From the NCBI GenBank assembly GCA_945983015.1, contig CAMFSN010000076.1:1-7024 (forward strand): a stretch of 7,024 nucleotides of DNA, given 5' to 3'. The first letter of the stretch is position 1; each line of letters opens with the position of its first letter. Below, piece after piece: positions 1 to 6,552 of this stretch. The position numbers and the translations under genes are program-made. The notes under the pieces are model-generated. The model ran no database searches and had not been told where the DNA came from. It worked only from the letters and a program-made list of their open reading frames with translations. The stretch comes from an uncultured Bacteroidales bacterium (lineage in GTDB: Bacteria; Bacteroidota; Bacteroidia; Bacteroidales; UBA932).

Positions 1-96
1 ACACACGCCACCCTCGGCAATGTAAGAGGGGGAACCGCTTGCGGTGGGGTCGAACAAAGTGAGACGGTTCCGGAGGGGAGCTGCCGGCACCGCTAA
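1..96. repeat. GC-rich self-complementary element, possible dispersed intergenic repeat
   Basis: Several segments are mutually complementary. GGAACCG (31-37) pairs with CGGTTCC (65-71), ACCGC (34-38) pairs with GCGGT (41-45) across two bases, GCGGTG (41-46) pairs with CACCGC (88-93), and CCCTC (11-15) pairs with GAGGG (26-30 or 73-77). The element therefore has alternative folds. The style, with runs of GAGGGG and GGAACCGC and a frame open by chance, resembles the short GC-rich dispersed repeats found between genes in many gut Bacteroidota and Firmicutes; that likeness is from memory, not a search. It could instead be the last 31 codons of a gene cut by the window edge (frame 1, stop 94-96). 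Confidence 0.4.
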
Positions 97-231
97 TGTT
101 TGGATGATAATAATAATTATTCGTAAAGCTAATTCGCCACTACATTCAGAGTAATTTCCCGACCACAACCAGCTAGTTTCCCTCTTTTACATCCAGGTAG
201 ATTCCTTCTTACCATCCGCACCTGTAACTAA

Positions 232-312
232 CGGTGAGTAAAAATGGCGATTTACTCACGGAACCTATCTTACAGGAGCCATCGGTGAGTAAAAAGCCAG
301 AATTACTCACGG
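232..312. repeat. Paired GTGAGTAA/TTACTCAC hairpins (two copies)
   Basis: Copy 1 has arms GTGAGTAAA (234-242) and TTTACTCAC (251-259), a perfect 9-bp stem around an 8-base loop. Copy 2 has arms GTGAGTAA (285-292) and TTACTCAC (303-310), a perfect 8-bp stem. Both are preceded by CG and followed by GG, and their left arms continue into the same A-run, so the copies share stem and flanks while the loops differ. Conserved stem with diverged loop suggests that the folded form or the inverted site matters. Possible roles are a binding site for a dimeric regulator, an RNA processing or stability hairpin, or a small dispersed repeat. Confidence 0.75.
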
Positions 313-336
313 GAGAAAGTTTTCTATCTTATTATG

Positions 337-415
337 GTGAGCGTCTCCGCGATTACGTATTGATGTGAAAAACAGTCGGGCGACTGACTGTAAGCCTCTC
401 CGCGCTTACGTATTG
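337..415. repeat. Second pair of 26-base direct repeats, each with hairpin potential
   Basis: Bases 337-362 and 390-415 match at 23 of 26 positions, sharing CTCCGCG in the middle and TTACGTATTG at the end. The downstream copy has a clean 6-bp stem, GTAAGC (390-395) with GCTTAC (404-409). The upstream copy pairs imperfectly, GTGAGC (337-342) with GATTAC (351-356). Between the copies lies another small palindrome, CAGTCG-GG-CGACTG (373-386). Their starts continue the 51-53 base spacing of the GTGAGTAA pair immediately upstream, and all left arms read GTGAG or GTAAG, so the four may be diverged units of one array. Confidence 0.7.
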
Positions 416-560
416 CTGCATAGTAGTAACAGACAAAAGTATCTGCAAGGGGTTTGGCAAAGAGGGGAGGTAAGCAGCGAGTGAAAGTGTCAGTTGATTA
501 AGAATATGAGAGACTTTCCTGTGATCAGACAAACAGTGTGGAATGAAGGGGGATGTTATT

Positions 561-590
561 TCTGAATTTGAAAAAATAAAGTTAAATTTG
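561..590 (+). promoter_or_regulatory. Candidate Bacteroidota-type promoter for the seven-gene block
   Basis: TAAATTTG at 583-590 matches the -7 consensus TAnnTTTG of the Bacteroidota housekeeping sigma factor. The -33 element is weak: TCTG at 561-564 sits 18 bases upstream of it, whereas consensus is TTTG about 19-20 bases away. A better TTTG at 567-570 is too close (12 bases). The region is A/T-rich. Transcription would begin near 597 and give a leader of about 70 bases before the first gene at 670. Placement ahead of a long co-directional block supports the call, but no transcript data exist here. Confidence 0.5.
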
Positions 591-614
591 TAGATTACGA
601 CAGCGCAGATGCAG

Positions 615-642
615 AAGGCGTATGCCTTGTCAGATATTTTTT
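615..642 (+). promoter_or_regulatory. Small leader hairpin followed by a T-run
   Basis: AAGGC (615-619) and GCCTT (624-628) form a 5-bp stem around GTAT, followed eight bases later by six T residues (637-642). An outer GACA/TGTC pairing (599-602 with 628-631) could extend it across internal bulges. It lies inside the expected leader of the operon. The gap between stem and T-run makes it a poor intrinsic terminator, so it may be a leaky attenuator, the end of an upstream transcript or chance. Confidence 0.3.
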
Positions 643-669
643 GAGAACTAAGTAATAAACGAATAAGTT

Positions 670-951
670 ATGGCTATATTCAATTGGTTCGGCGAGCAGG
701 AGCATAGGGTTTACAATTACAAACCCCGCTACTATGATCCGGAAAAAGAAGCTCGAGAGAAAAAATTCCACCATAAGGAGAAAGATGTGGAATACACTCC
801 TGGGGCCTATGTGAAAGGAGCTTTCAGAAACGGCAATTACAGCAAGGAAAGAGGGCACTCAAACAAGGTACAGAACATAATTGGCATAATAGGACTGCTG
901 CTGATAGCCCTAATCCTGGTCTATATAGTCAAATTCTACGCACTCTTATAA
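670..951 (+). CDS. Small tail-anchored membrane protein of unknown function
   Basis: The 93-residue product has a charged, aromatic-rich cytoplasmic-looking N-terminal part and one hydrophobic segment at about residues 69-87 (rich in I, L, V and G), followed by only six residues. There is no signal peptide. This is the layout of a tail-anchored or single-pass membrane protein with its N-terminus inside. Residues 13-30 carry a compact motif of alternating aromatic and basic residues ending in PRYYDPEKEAR, which looks conserved; I recall similar short proteins near mutL in other Bacteroidales but cannot verify it here. Lys/Glu-rich residues 25-41 probably form a helix. The frame ends one base before tsaC, so it is likely co-transcribed as the first gene of the block. 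Function is not recognised. Possible roles are a membrane scaffold or a partner of one of the downstream gene products, neither of which is shown by the sequence. Confidence 0.8.
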   Translation: MAIFNWFGEQEHRVYNYKPRYYDPEKEAREKKFHHKEKDVEYTPGAYVKGAFRNGNYSKERGHSNKVQNIIGIIGLLLIALILVYIVKFYALL

Positions 952-952
952 T

Positions 953-1513
953 ATGGATTCCATTTCGCAAGCAGTAAAGGTCTTGAAAGAAGGAGGCCTG
1001 ATATTATATCCTACCGATACGGTATGGGGGATAGGCTGTGATGCCACTAACGAAAAAGCCGTAGCAAAGGTCTATGCATTGAAACACAGAGAGGACTCAA
1101 AGGCCCTGGTGCTACTGGCGGCAGACCTGGATATGGTCGCCAGATATATTAAGGAGATACCTCAAATGGCGATTCAACTGGTAGAAGTAAACGACGCCCC
1201 TATGACCATAGTTTACCCAGGGGCTATGGGATTGGCACACAATGTAGTAGCCGAAGATGGCAGCGTGGGGATAAGAATCCCGCTGCAGGGCTTCTGCACC
1301 GAGCTGTTAAAACGCTTTCCCCGCCCGATAGTCTCCACCTCGGCAAACATCTCCGGAGAGGCCTGTCCAAAGAACTTTTCAGAGATTAGCCCCGCCATCC
1401 TCGAAGGCGTGGATTATGTAGTTGATCCTCAATTTGAAATCTCTTCCAGCGGGAAAGCCAGCCAGATAATCAAAGTGGGATTGGACGGAGAAATCAAAAT
1501 CATACGCGCCTGA
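953..1513 (+). CDS. tsaC: L-threonylcarbamoyladenylate synthase (TsaC/YrdC/Sua5 family, short form)
   Basis: The cytosolic enzyme makes threonylcarbamoyl-AMP from threonine, bicarbonate and ATP, the first step of the t6A modification at position 37 of tRNAs that read ANN codons; the TsaB/TsaD complex then transfers the group. At 186 residues it is a single YrdC domain without the C-terminal Sua5 extension. Visible family motifs are PTDTVWGIGCD (20-30), the KHR substrate-binding segment (44-46) with SKALVLL after it (49-55), SVGIRIP (104-110) and STSANISG (128-135). The start lies one base after the stop of the upstream gene, and the TGA overlaps the ATG of mutL as TGATG, which suggests translational coupling. 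The yciO-type paralogue is an alternative name for such domains, but the intact KxR and STSAN motifs favour the tRNA-modifying enzyme. Confidence 0.93.
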   Translation: MDSISQAVKVLKEGGLILYPTDTVWGIGCDATNEKAVAKVYALKHREDSKALVLLAADLDMVARYIKEIPQMAIQLVEVNDAPMTIVYPGAMGLAHNVVAEDGSVGIRIPLQGFCTELLKRFPRPIVSTSANISGEACPKNFSEISPAILEGVDYVVDPQFEISSSGKASQIIKVGLDGEIKIIRA

Positions 1514-3282
1514 TGGGAAAGATACAAAAACTCACAGCCCAATTGGCCAATATGATAGCCGCCGGAGAGGTGGTACAAAGGCCGGCTTCCGTGGTTAAGG
1601 AACTGCTGGAGAACGCAGTGGATGCCGGAGCTACCCAGATCAGCCTCATCGTAAAGGACTCGGGGCGCACGCTTATCCAAGTGATAGACAACGGAGTGGG
1701 AATGTCGCCCGAGGATGCCCTGCTCTGCTTCGAGAGGCACGCCACTTCGAAAATTTCGAAGCCGCAGGACCTCGAAAGACTCAGCTCCTTCGGCTTCAGA
1801 GGAGAGGCATTGGCATCCATAGCGGCGGTAAGCCAAGTGAAGTTGAAAAGCCGCAGGGAAAGCGATGACGTGGGCACTCAAGTACTGATTGAGGGAGGCG
1901 AGCGGAAATCACAAAGCTCTGTGAATCAAGCGAAAGGCACATCCATAGAAGTCCGCAACCTCTTCTTTAACACTCCTGCCAGAAGAAAATTCCTAAAGGC
2001 CGACAGCGTCGAATTCAAGCACATAGTCGAGGAATTCAACAGGGTCGCGATAAGCAGACCCGAGTTGGCCTTCAGCCTTAATCATAACGACAGGGACGTG
2101 CTGGTGCTCAAAAAGGCACAGAGCATAAAGTTCCGCATTCTGGACCTACTCGGCAGCAGCGTAGTGGGCGATGTGGTAGATCTAAAGGCAGAAACCTCCA
2201 TAGTCCAAATCTCCGGCTACATCGGCAGGCCACAGAGCGCCAAGAAGGCCCTCGGGAATCAGTACTTCTTCGTGAACGGCCGCTATTTCAAGAGCGCATA
2301 CCTGCACAAAGCCGTAATGAATGCTTACGCGGAAGTGACTCCGGACGGACTTACGCCTTCGTATTTCATCTTCCTAAGCCTAGATCCGCAAAGCGTGGAC
2401 GTGAACATCAGCCCTAGCAAAACCGAAGTAAAATTCGAAAACGACTCCCTGGTCTTCCAAACGATTTTCGCTAGCGTAAGAGAGACCCTGGGACGAAACG
2501 GCTTCGGGGAAATGATTGATTTTGAAGCAAGTGCAGCCGTGGATCTGCCCCAACTCAGCCGCAGTTTTCCAGATTTCAAGCCTTCGGAGATCTCCGCCGC
2601 CCTGGAATTCGAGAGCGACTTCAACCCCTTCGCTAACGAGCAGCCCCAGAGAAAGCCGTACAGCCCTGAGCCTCAGGATTACAGCGTCCTTTTCGATGCC
2701 AATTCCCTTCCGCCTCAGGCCCCTTCCCGCCACTTCCTGCTGGCCCACAAATACATCTGCACTCCTAGAGACAATGGATTGCTAATCACTAACATACACC
2801 GAGCACAGGTGCGTATCCTCTACGAACAGATGCTCGCCGCCATCAAAGGTGGGGAGAGTGTATGCCAAACCGCCCTCTTCCCTATACAGGTCCAGATAGG
2901 CGCCGCTTATATCCCTCTGATCGAGGCTCATTCTGAACTCTTGGGCAAACTGGGCTTTGATATTACTGTGTTCGGTAGTGACACGGTGGTGGTGGCAGGA
3001 GTACCTCAGGGTTATGATTTTGACGAATTGTCGGTGAGGAACACTGTGGCAAATTTATTGCAGATTCTCGAAGAAGAACATCATTCTCTACCGGAGATTA
3101 TGCAGGCTGACGCAGCTAAGAAATTATCCGAATTGGGAGTAGCTAAGACGAGTCAGATTAAAGAATCTGAGGCTCAGGGTCTTTTGGACAGACTCTCCGC
3201 CTGTAAGAATTCTGAGCTCAGCCCATCAGGAAAAAGAATTTCCAAATTTATCTCCTCGGAGGATTTAGAAAAATTATTTTAA
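1513..3282 (+). CDS. mutL: DNA mismatch repair protein MutL, endonuclease motif degenerate
   Basis: MutL is the ATP-dependent dimeric matchmaker that links MutS at a mismatch to strand removal. The N-terminal GHKL ATPase is intact: AAGEVVQRPASVVKELLENAVDAGA (start near residue 16, with Glu30 and Asn34), DNGVGM (59-64), RHATSK (75-80) and GFRGEAL (94-100). A transducer domain follows to about residue 330, then a Pro/Gln-rich linker near 375-405 and a dimerisation domain to residue 589. Where endonuclease-type MutL has DQHAxxE, this protein has NIHRAQV (427-433), so the Asp and first Glu ligands are missing; the C-terminal CPHGRP-like site reads SPSGKRI. It may therefore lack nicking activity, as MutH-dependent MutL does, though no mutH is present in the window. 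The stop overlaps the next start (TAATG). The last 350 bases are visibly less GC-rich than the middle of the gene. Confidence 0.96.
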   Translation: MGKIQKLTAQLANMIAAGEVVQRPASVVKELLENAVDAGATQISLIVKDSGRTLIQVIDNGVGMSPEDALLCFERHATSKISKPQDLERLSSFGFRGEALASIAAVSQVKLKSRRESDDVGTQVLIEGGERKSQSSVNQAKGTSIEVRNLFFNTPARRKFLKADSVEFKHIVEEFNRVAISRPELAFSLNHNDRDVLVLKKAQSIKFRILDLLGSSVVGDVVDLKAETSIVQISGYIGRPQSAKKALGNQYFFVNGRYFKSAYLHKAVMNAYAEVTPDGLTPSYFIFLSLDPQSVDVNISPSKTEVKFENDSLVFQTIFASVRETLGRNGFGEMIDFEASAAVDLPQLSRSFPDFKPSEISAALEFESDFNPFANEQPQRKPYSPEPQDYSVLFDANSLPPQAPSRHFLLAHKYICTPRDNGLLITNIHRAQVRILYEQMLAAIKGGESVCQTALFPIQVQIGAAYIPLIEAHSELLGKLGFDITVFGSDTVVVAGVPQGYDFDELSVRNTVANLLQILEEEHHSLPEIMQADAAKKLSELGVAKTSQIKESEAQGLLDRLSACKNSELSPSGKRISKFISSEDLEKLF

Positions 3283-3956
3283 TGCAGTACTATAATAGAT
3301 TCCCTCCGGCTACCAAAAACCTGATATTGATTAATATCCTGGTATTTGTCGCCACCCTCGTCAACGAGGATTTTATGTTAAGAAACTTCGCGCTATTCTA
3401 TCCGACTTCCCCATATTTTCACTGGTGGCAGTTACTTAGCCATATGTTTATGCACGGCGGATTCTGGCATTTGTTCTTCAATATGTATTCACTCTTTATC
3501 TTCGGCTCAGCCGTGGAGAGAACCATTGGAACGAAGAAATTCCTTATCCTCTACTTCGTGTCAGGTCTGGGAGCCGTAGCCCTGCATTTCGGTGTGATGA
3601 ATATCCAGACCGCAGTGCTCGCCGCTCAGGTTCAGAAAGGAGTCCAAGGAGCTCTCGAGTCCTACGCTGCCATCAAGGGAGTACCTACCTTAGGTGCTTC
3701 CGGAGCCATCTATGGGCTTCTGCTTTCCTATGCCCTGCTGTATCCACAGAACAGACTCACCCTCATCTTCCCGCCTATCTCTCTGAGTGCCAAGACCTGG
3801 GTGATAATATTTGCAGTCATCGAACTCTTCACCGGAGTCAGAGGTGTAAGTGATGGAGTGGCACATTTTGCCCACCTGGGAGGAATGCTCTTTGCCTGGG
3901 GCCTGATCTGGTATTGGAAGAAAAAGCGCTGTCTATATGACGATTATATAAATTAG
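3282..3956 (+). CDS. Rhomboid family intramembrane serine protease
   Basis: The 224-residue polytopic inner-membrane protein cleaves substrates inside or next to their transmembrane segments. Predicted membrane segments lie near residues 13-27, 64-80, 86-104, 138-154, 172-187 and 198-214, the six-helix core of bacterial rhomboids. Diagnostic motifs are HGGFWHLFFN (58-67, with the His and Asn of the oxyanion region), GASGAIYG (138-145, catalytic Ser140) and AHLGG (197-201, catalytic His198). All active-site residues are intact, so it should be proteolytic. A soluble loop of about 30 residues (roughly 105-137) separates the third helix from the catalytic Ser. The start overlaps the mutL stop by one base, an arrangement (mutL followed by a rhomboid gene) that I recall from other Bacteroidota. 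Its substrate is unknown; the single-pass protein at 670-951 is a conceivable but unsupported candidate. Confidence 0.93.
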   Translation: MQYYNRFPPATKNLILINILVFVATLVNEDFMLRNFALFYPTSPYFHWWQLLSHMFMHGGFWHLFFNMYSLFIFGSAVERTIGTKKFLILYFVSGLGAVALHFGVMNIQTAVLAAQVQKGVQGALESYAAIKGVPTLGASGAIYGLLLSYALLYPQNRLTLIFPPISLSAKTWVIIFAVIELFTGVRGVSDGVAHFAHLGGMLFAWGLIWYWKKKRCLYDDYIN

Positions 3957-3959
3957 CTT

Positions 3960-4670
3960 ATGGAACTCTTTTACGGCAGGGTTGGCGATGAGAATCTCTT
4001 TCTCTTTGACGCCGAGGAAAGCGCCCATATGGTGAAAGTTCTCCGGCATAAGGCGGGAGACAGAATCCAGGCCATGGATGGCAGCGGCATCCTATATACG
4101 GTTGAGTTGCAGGAGTGCAGCCCAAAAGGAAGCGCAGCTCGTATCGTGGGAGAAGACAAGGACTGGGACAGGAGGGAGTATAAGATAGAATTGGCAGTCT
4201 GTCCGACTAAAAACAACGAAAGGTACGAGTGGATGGGCGAAAAAGTGACGGAGGTGGGGATAGATTCCCTGGTGCCGGTGATAGGCGAAAGGTCGGAGCG
4301 AAAGGTCTATAAGACAGAGCGAATGAGGCGGATTCTGTTAAGCGCTGCCAAACAATCCCTTAAGACCAAGCTGCCACAGGTGATGGAGCCTATGAGCGTG
4401 CTGGAATTCATAGAGAGGACACCGAAAAACGCCTTGAAACTTATCGCTTACTGTTTCGAAGGAGAAAAACTCTCCATCAGGGAAGCCCTGGAAAAAAGTT
4501 CTAATCCTGAAGTAGTAATCCTGATAGGTCCAGAGGGGGATTTTTCGCCTAAGGAGGTGGCTGCAGCGCTTAAGGCAGGCTTTAAGGCGGTGCACTTGGG
4601 GCCGTCCCGACTCAGGACGGAGACCGCGGCCATCTGCGCCGTTATGAGTGTGTATAACAAATATATGTAA
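3960..4670 (+). CDS. rsmE: 16S rRNA (uracil(1498)-N(3))-methyltransferase RsmE
   Basis: RsmE uses S-adenosylmethionine to methylate N3 of U1498 in helix 44 of 16S rRNA, near the decoding centre, acting on assembled 30S subunits. The N-terminal PUA-like domain covers about residues 1-70 and includes HMVKVLRHKAGD (23-34), a family signature. The C-terminal SPOUT domain carries the knot motifs IGPEGDFS (189-196) and LGPSRLRTETAA (213-224), which bind the cofactor. The length of 236 residues is normal for the family. GPEGD in place of the more common GPEGG is a familiar Bacteroidota variant as far as I recall. The start ATG lies three bases after the rhomboid stop. No membrane or export signals are present. 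Confidence 0.96.
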   Translation: MELFYGRVGDENLFLFDAEESAHMVKVLRHKAGDRIQAMDGSGILYTVELQECSPKGSAARIVGEDKDWDRREYKIELAVCPTKNNERYEWMGEKVTEVGIDSLVPVIGERSERKVYKTERMRRILLSAAKQSLKTKLPQVMEPMSVLEFIERTPKNALKLIAYCFEGEKLSIREALEKSSNPEVVILIGPEGDFSPKEVAAALKAGFKAVHLGPSRLRTETAAICAVMSVYNKYM

Positions 4671-4676
4671 TAGGCG

Positions 4677-5168
4677 ATGTACGTAGGCTTGATCAGCGAT
4701 ACCCACGGGGTATGGAGTCGGGAATTTCAGGATTTCCTGGAGCCGGTGGATGTGCTCTGGCACGCCGGAGACTGGGGAGGAGGGCTGGATTTCAGCCGGA
4801 AGATTTCTTCCTGGAAAAAGGTAGTAGGGGTACACGGGAATTGTGACGGGCAGGACATACGCTTTGAATACCCTGCATATCAATTCTTTAACTGCGACTC
4901 AAGCTCTGTTTTGATGACTCATATAGGGGGCTATCCCGGGAAATATGACCTTAGGGCTCAAGCTCTGATAGAGAGGTTCCGGCCCCAGATTTTTGTCTGC
5001 GGGCATTCGCATATACTAAAGGTTCAGTATGACCACAAATATGAAATGCTGAGCATTAACCCCGGGGCCTGCGGACTACAGGGTTGGCAGGTGGTGAGAA
5101 CGGCCCTGAGATTCAAAGTGTCGAATGGAGGGGTTTCGGATATGGAGGTATTTGAATTAAACAGATAA
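4677..5168 (+). CDS. YfcE/MJ0936-type metallophosphoesterase
   Basis: This is a single-domain calcineurin-like phosphodiesterase of 163 residues, cytosolic, with the full set of metal ligands in order: SDTH (7-10, Asp8 and His10), HAGD (29-32, Asp32), GNCD (54-57, Asn55), THIGG (81-85, His82) and CGHSH (108-112, His110 and His112). The family hydrolyses phosphodiester bonds in vitro with Mn2+ or similar metals; physiological substrates are poorly known, so no specific reaction is assigned. It starts six bases after rsmE and ends eight bases before radA. Its place between an rRNA methyltransferase gene and a recombination gene could fit a nucleic acid or nucleotide substrate, but this is only inference from location. 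Confidence 0.92.
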   Translation: MYVGLISDTHGVWSREFQDFLEPVDVLWHAGDWGGGLDFSRKISSWKKVVGVHGNCDGQDIRFEYPAYQFFNCDSSSVLMTHIGGYPGKYDLRAQALIERFRPQIFVCGHSHILKVQYDHKYEMLSINPGACGLQGWQVVRTALRFKVSNGGVSDMEVFELNR

Positions 5169-5176
5169 GTATTCTT

Positions 5177-6538
5177 ATGGCTAAGGCGAGAACTTTATGG
5201 TATTGTAGCAATTGTGGGAATGAAAGCTCCAAATGGATGGGGCAATGTCCCGCCTGCAAGGAGTGGAACACTATGGTGGAGGCACCTGTCCCTAACAGTT
5301 CCTCGAAGAGGGCGGTGATGATGAGTCCGGCCTCCCAGACTGCGCCTGTAGCACTGAAAGACATTAAGTTCGATACTGAGCAGAGGCGGAGTCTGGGCAA
5401 CTCTGAACTTGACAGGCTTTTGGGCGGGGGAATAGTCCCAGGTTCCCTGGTACTTATAGGCGGTGAGCCTGGAATCGGCAAATCCACACTCTCCCTTCAG
5501 ATTCCGCTTTTCAGCAAAGGTCTTAGAACCCTCTATGTCACCGGAGAGGAAAGTGTGCGTCAGGTAAAGATGAGGGCGCAGCGCCTGGGCGGAGACGAAT
5601 CGGAGTGCAGCATCCTCTCCGAAACCCTGCTGGATAAAGTTCTGGAACAAGCCTCCCAGTTCCATCCGGAGCTAATGGTGGTGGATTCGGTCCAGACTAT
5701 GTATTGCGAGAATGTGGATTCCACTGCCGGCAGTGTCTCCCAGATAAAGGAGGTGGCTGCCAGGCTGCTTCGCTATGCTAAGGAAAGCGGGGTTCCGGTA
5801 ATCCTTATCGGACATATCACCAAGGACGGTTTCATCGCCGGCCCTAAGATTCTGGAACATATCGTGGATGTGGTCCTGCAATTTGAAGGCGAGAACAAGG
5901 GGGCTTACCGAATTCTTCGCTCCATAAAGAATAGATTTGGCTCCACCTCTGAAATCGCGGTCTTCGAGATGAGCGGGAAAGGCCTTCGAGAGGTTCCCAA
6001 CCCTTCTGAAATGCTACTGCCAATGCACGAGCAGGGCTTAAGCGGTACGGCCATCTGCGCCATCCTCGAGGGAAACAGGCCTCTGCTTTTCGAGGTGCAG
6101 GCCCTCGTGTCCAGCGCGGCCTACGGTACGGCACAGCGCAGCGCGACGGGCTTTGACGTGAGGAGGTTGAATATGCTTTTGGCCGTGCTGGAAAGGAGGG
6201 CCGGCTTCAAGCTCGGAGCTAAGGACGTCTTCCTGAATATGGCCGGAGGCCTGAAAGTATCCGATCCTGCCTGCGACCTGGCCATCATCTGCGCCGTCCT
6301 CTCTTCTAATTTCGATTACTCTCTGCCAAGCGACATCTGCTTTGCTGCGGAAGTAGGCCTCAGCGGCGAAATCCGGCCTGTAGCCCAAACAGACAGACTC
6401 ATACTGGAAGCTTCCAGACTGGGTTTCAAGAGGATTTTCATCAGTTCCTATGCCGCCATAGAGGCAGCCGCGGGGGCCGATATAGAGATAGTTCGGATCT
6501 CAGATGTGGCCTCACTTGTGAAAACTCTTTTTCGTTAA
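5177..6538 (+). CDS. radA: DNA repair protein RadA (Sms), branch migration ATPase
   Basis: RadA is a hexameric RecA-like ATPase that drives branch migration of recombination intermediates and helps RecA-mediated repair. The 453-residue protein shows all three expected parts. An N-terminal zinc ribbon has Cys10, Cys13, Cys24 and Cys27. The ATPase core has Walker A GEPGIGKST (96-104, Lys102), a Walker B-like strand LMVVDS (166-171, Asp170) and the RadA-specific KNRFG motif (251-255). The C-terminal third is the Lon-like (S16 peptidase fold) domain, with the family phrases VFLNMAGG and ICFAAEVGLSGEIRP but no protease role expected. Length is normal for the family. It is the last gene of the co-directional block; the 74 bases after it contain a hairpin and may end the transcript. 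Confidence 0.97.
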   Translation: MAKARTLWYCSNCGNESSKWMGQCPACKEWNTMVEAPVPNSSSKRAVMMSPASQTAPVALKDIKFDTEQRRSLGNSELDRLLGGGIVPGSLVLIGGEPGIGKSTLSLQIPLFSKGLRTLYVTGEESVRQVKMRAQRLGGDESECSILSETLLDKVLEQASQFHPELMVVDSVQTMYCENVDSTAGSVSQIKEVAARLLRYAKESGVPVILIGHITKDGFIAGPKILEHIVDVVLQFEGENKGAYRILRSIKNRFGSTSEIAVFEMSGKGLREVPNPSEMLLPMHEQGLSGTAICAILEGNRPLLFEVQALVSSAAYGTAQRSATGFDVRRLNMLLAVLERRAGFKLGAKDVFLNMAGGLKVSDPACDLAIICAVLSSNFDYSLPSDICFAAEVGLSGEIRPVAQTDRLILEASRLGFKRIFISSYAAIEAAAGADIEIVRISDVASLVKTLFR

Positions 6539-6552
6539 TCCAAAATAATCAC

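Larger units (their letters stand above)
1..669. other. Gene-free upstream region with several hairpins
   Basis: I see no credible coding region here on either strand. The longest plus-strand stretch without a stop is frame 1 from the window edge to TAA at 94-96 (31 codons), and it lies inside a self-complementary GC-rich element, so it is probably not translated. A 19-codon frame from ATG 506 has no recognisable content. The region holds, in order, the GC-rich element (1-96), a 10-base palindrome AATAATTATT (112-121), an otherwise featureless stretch (122-231), four regularly spaced hairpins (232-415), a featureless stretch (416-560), a candidate promoter (561-590) and a small hairpin with a T-run (615-642). 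Composition is mixed, and from about 540 onward it is AT-rich, as expected for a promoter region. Confidence 0.75.

Noticed and set aside
1..96. 3' end of a coding gene in frame 1
   Set aside because: The 31 codons coincide with a self-complementary element and show no recognisable domain; kept only as an alternative in the repeat entry.
232..415. Possible CRISPR array (repeats of about 26 bases with about 25-base gaps)
   Set aside because: Repeat units are of two types, the loops vary inside the repeat, only four units exist, and no cas genes are near. The conserved part is a dyad stem, not an identical direct repeat.
595..858. 87-codon minus-strand open frame opposite the first gene
   Set aside because: It overlaps the plus-strand gene at 670-951, which has a coherent membrane-protein layout and operon spacing. 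The minus frame shows no motif and no neighbour.
1429..1881. Minus-strand open frames across tsaC/mutL, and similar ones at 2325-2748, 4338-4883, 5195-5665 and 5844-6388
   Set aside because: They are antisense to genes with full family motifs, and their translations lack recognisable domains; GC-rich coding DNA commonly produces such frames.
2516..2785. 89-codon plus-strand frame inside mutL
   Set aside because: It lies wholly within the MutL reading frame, is rich in Ser and Pro as a frame-shifted linker would be, and has no initiation context.
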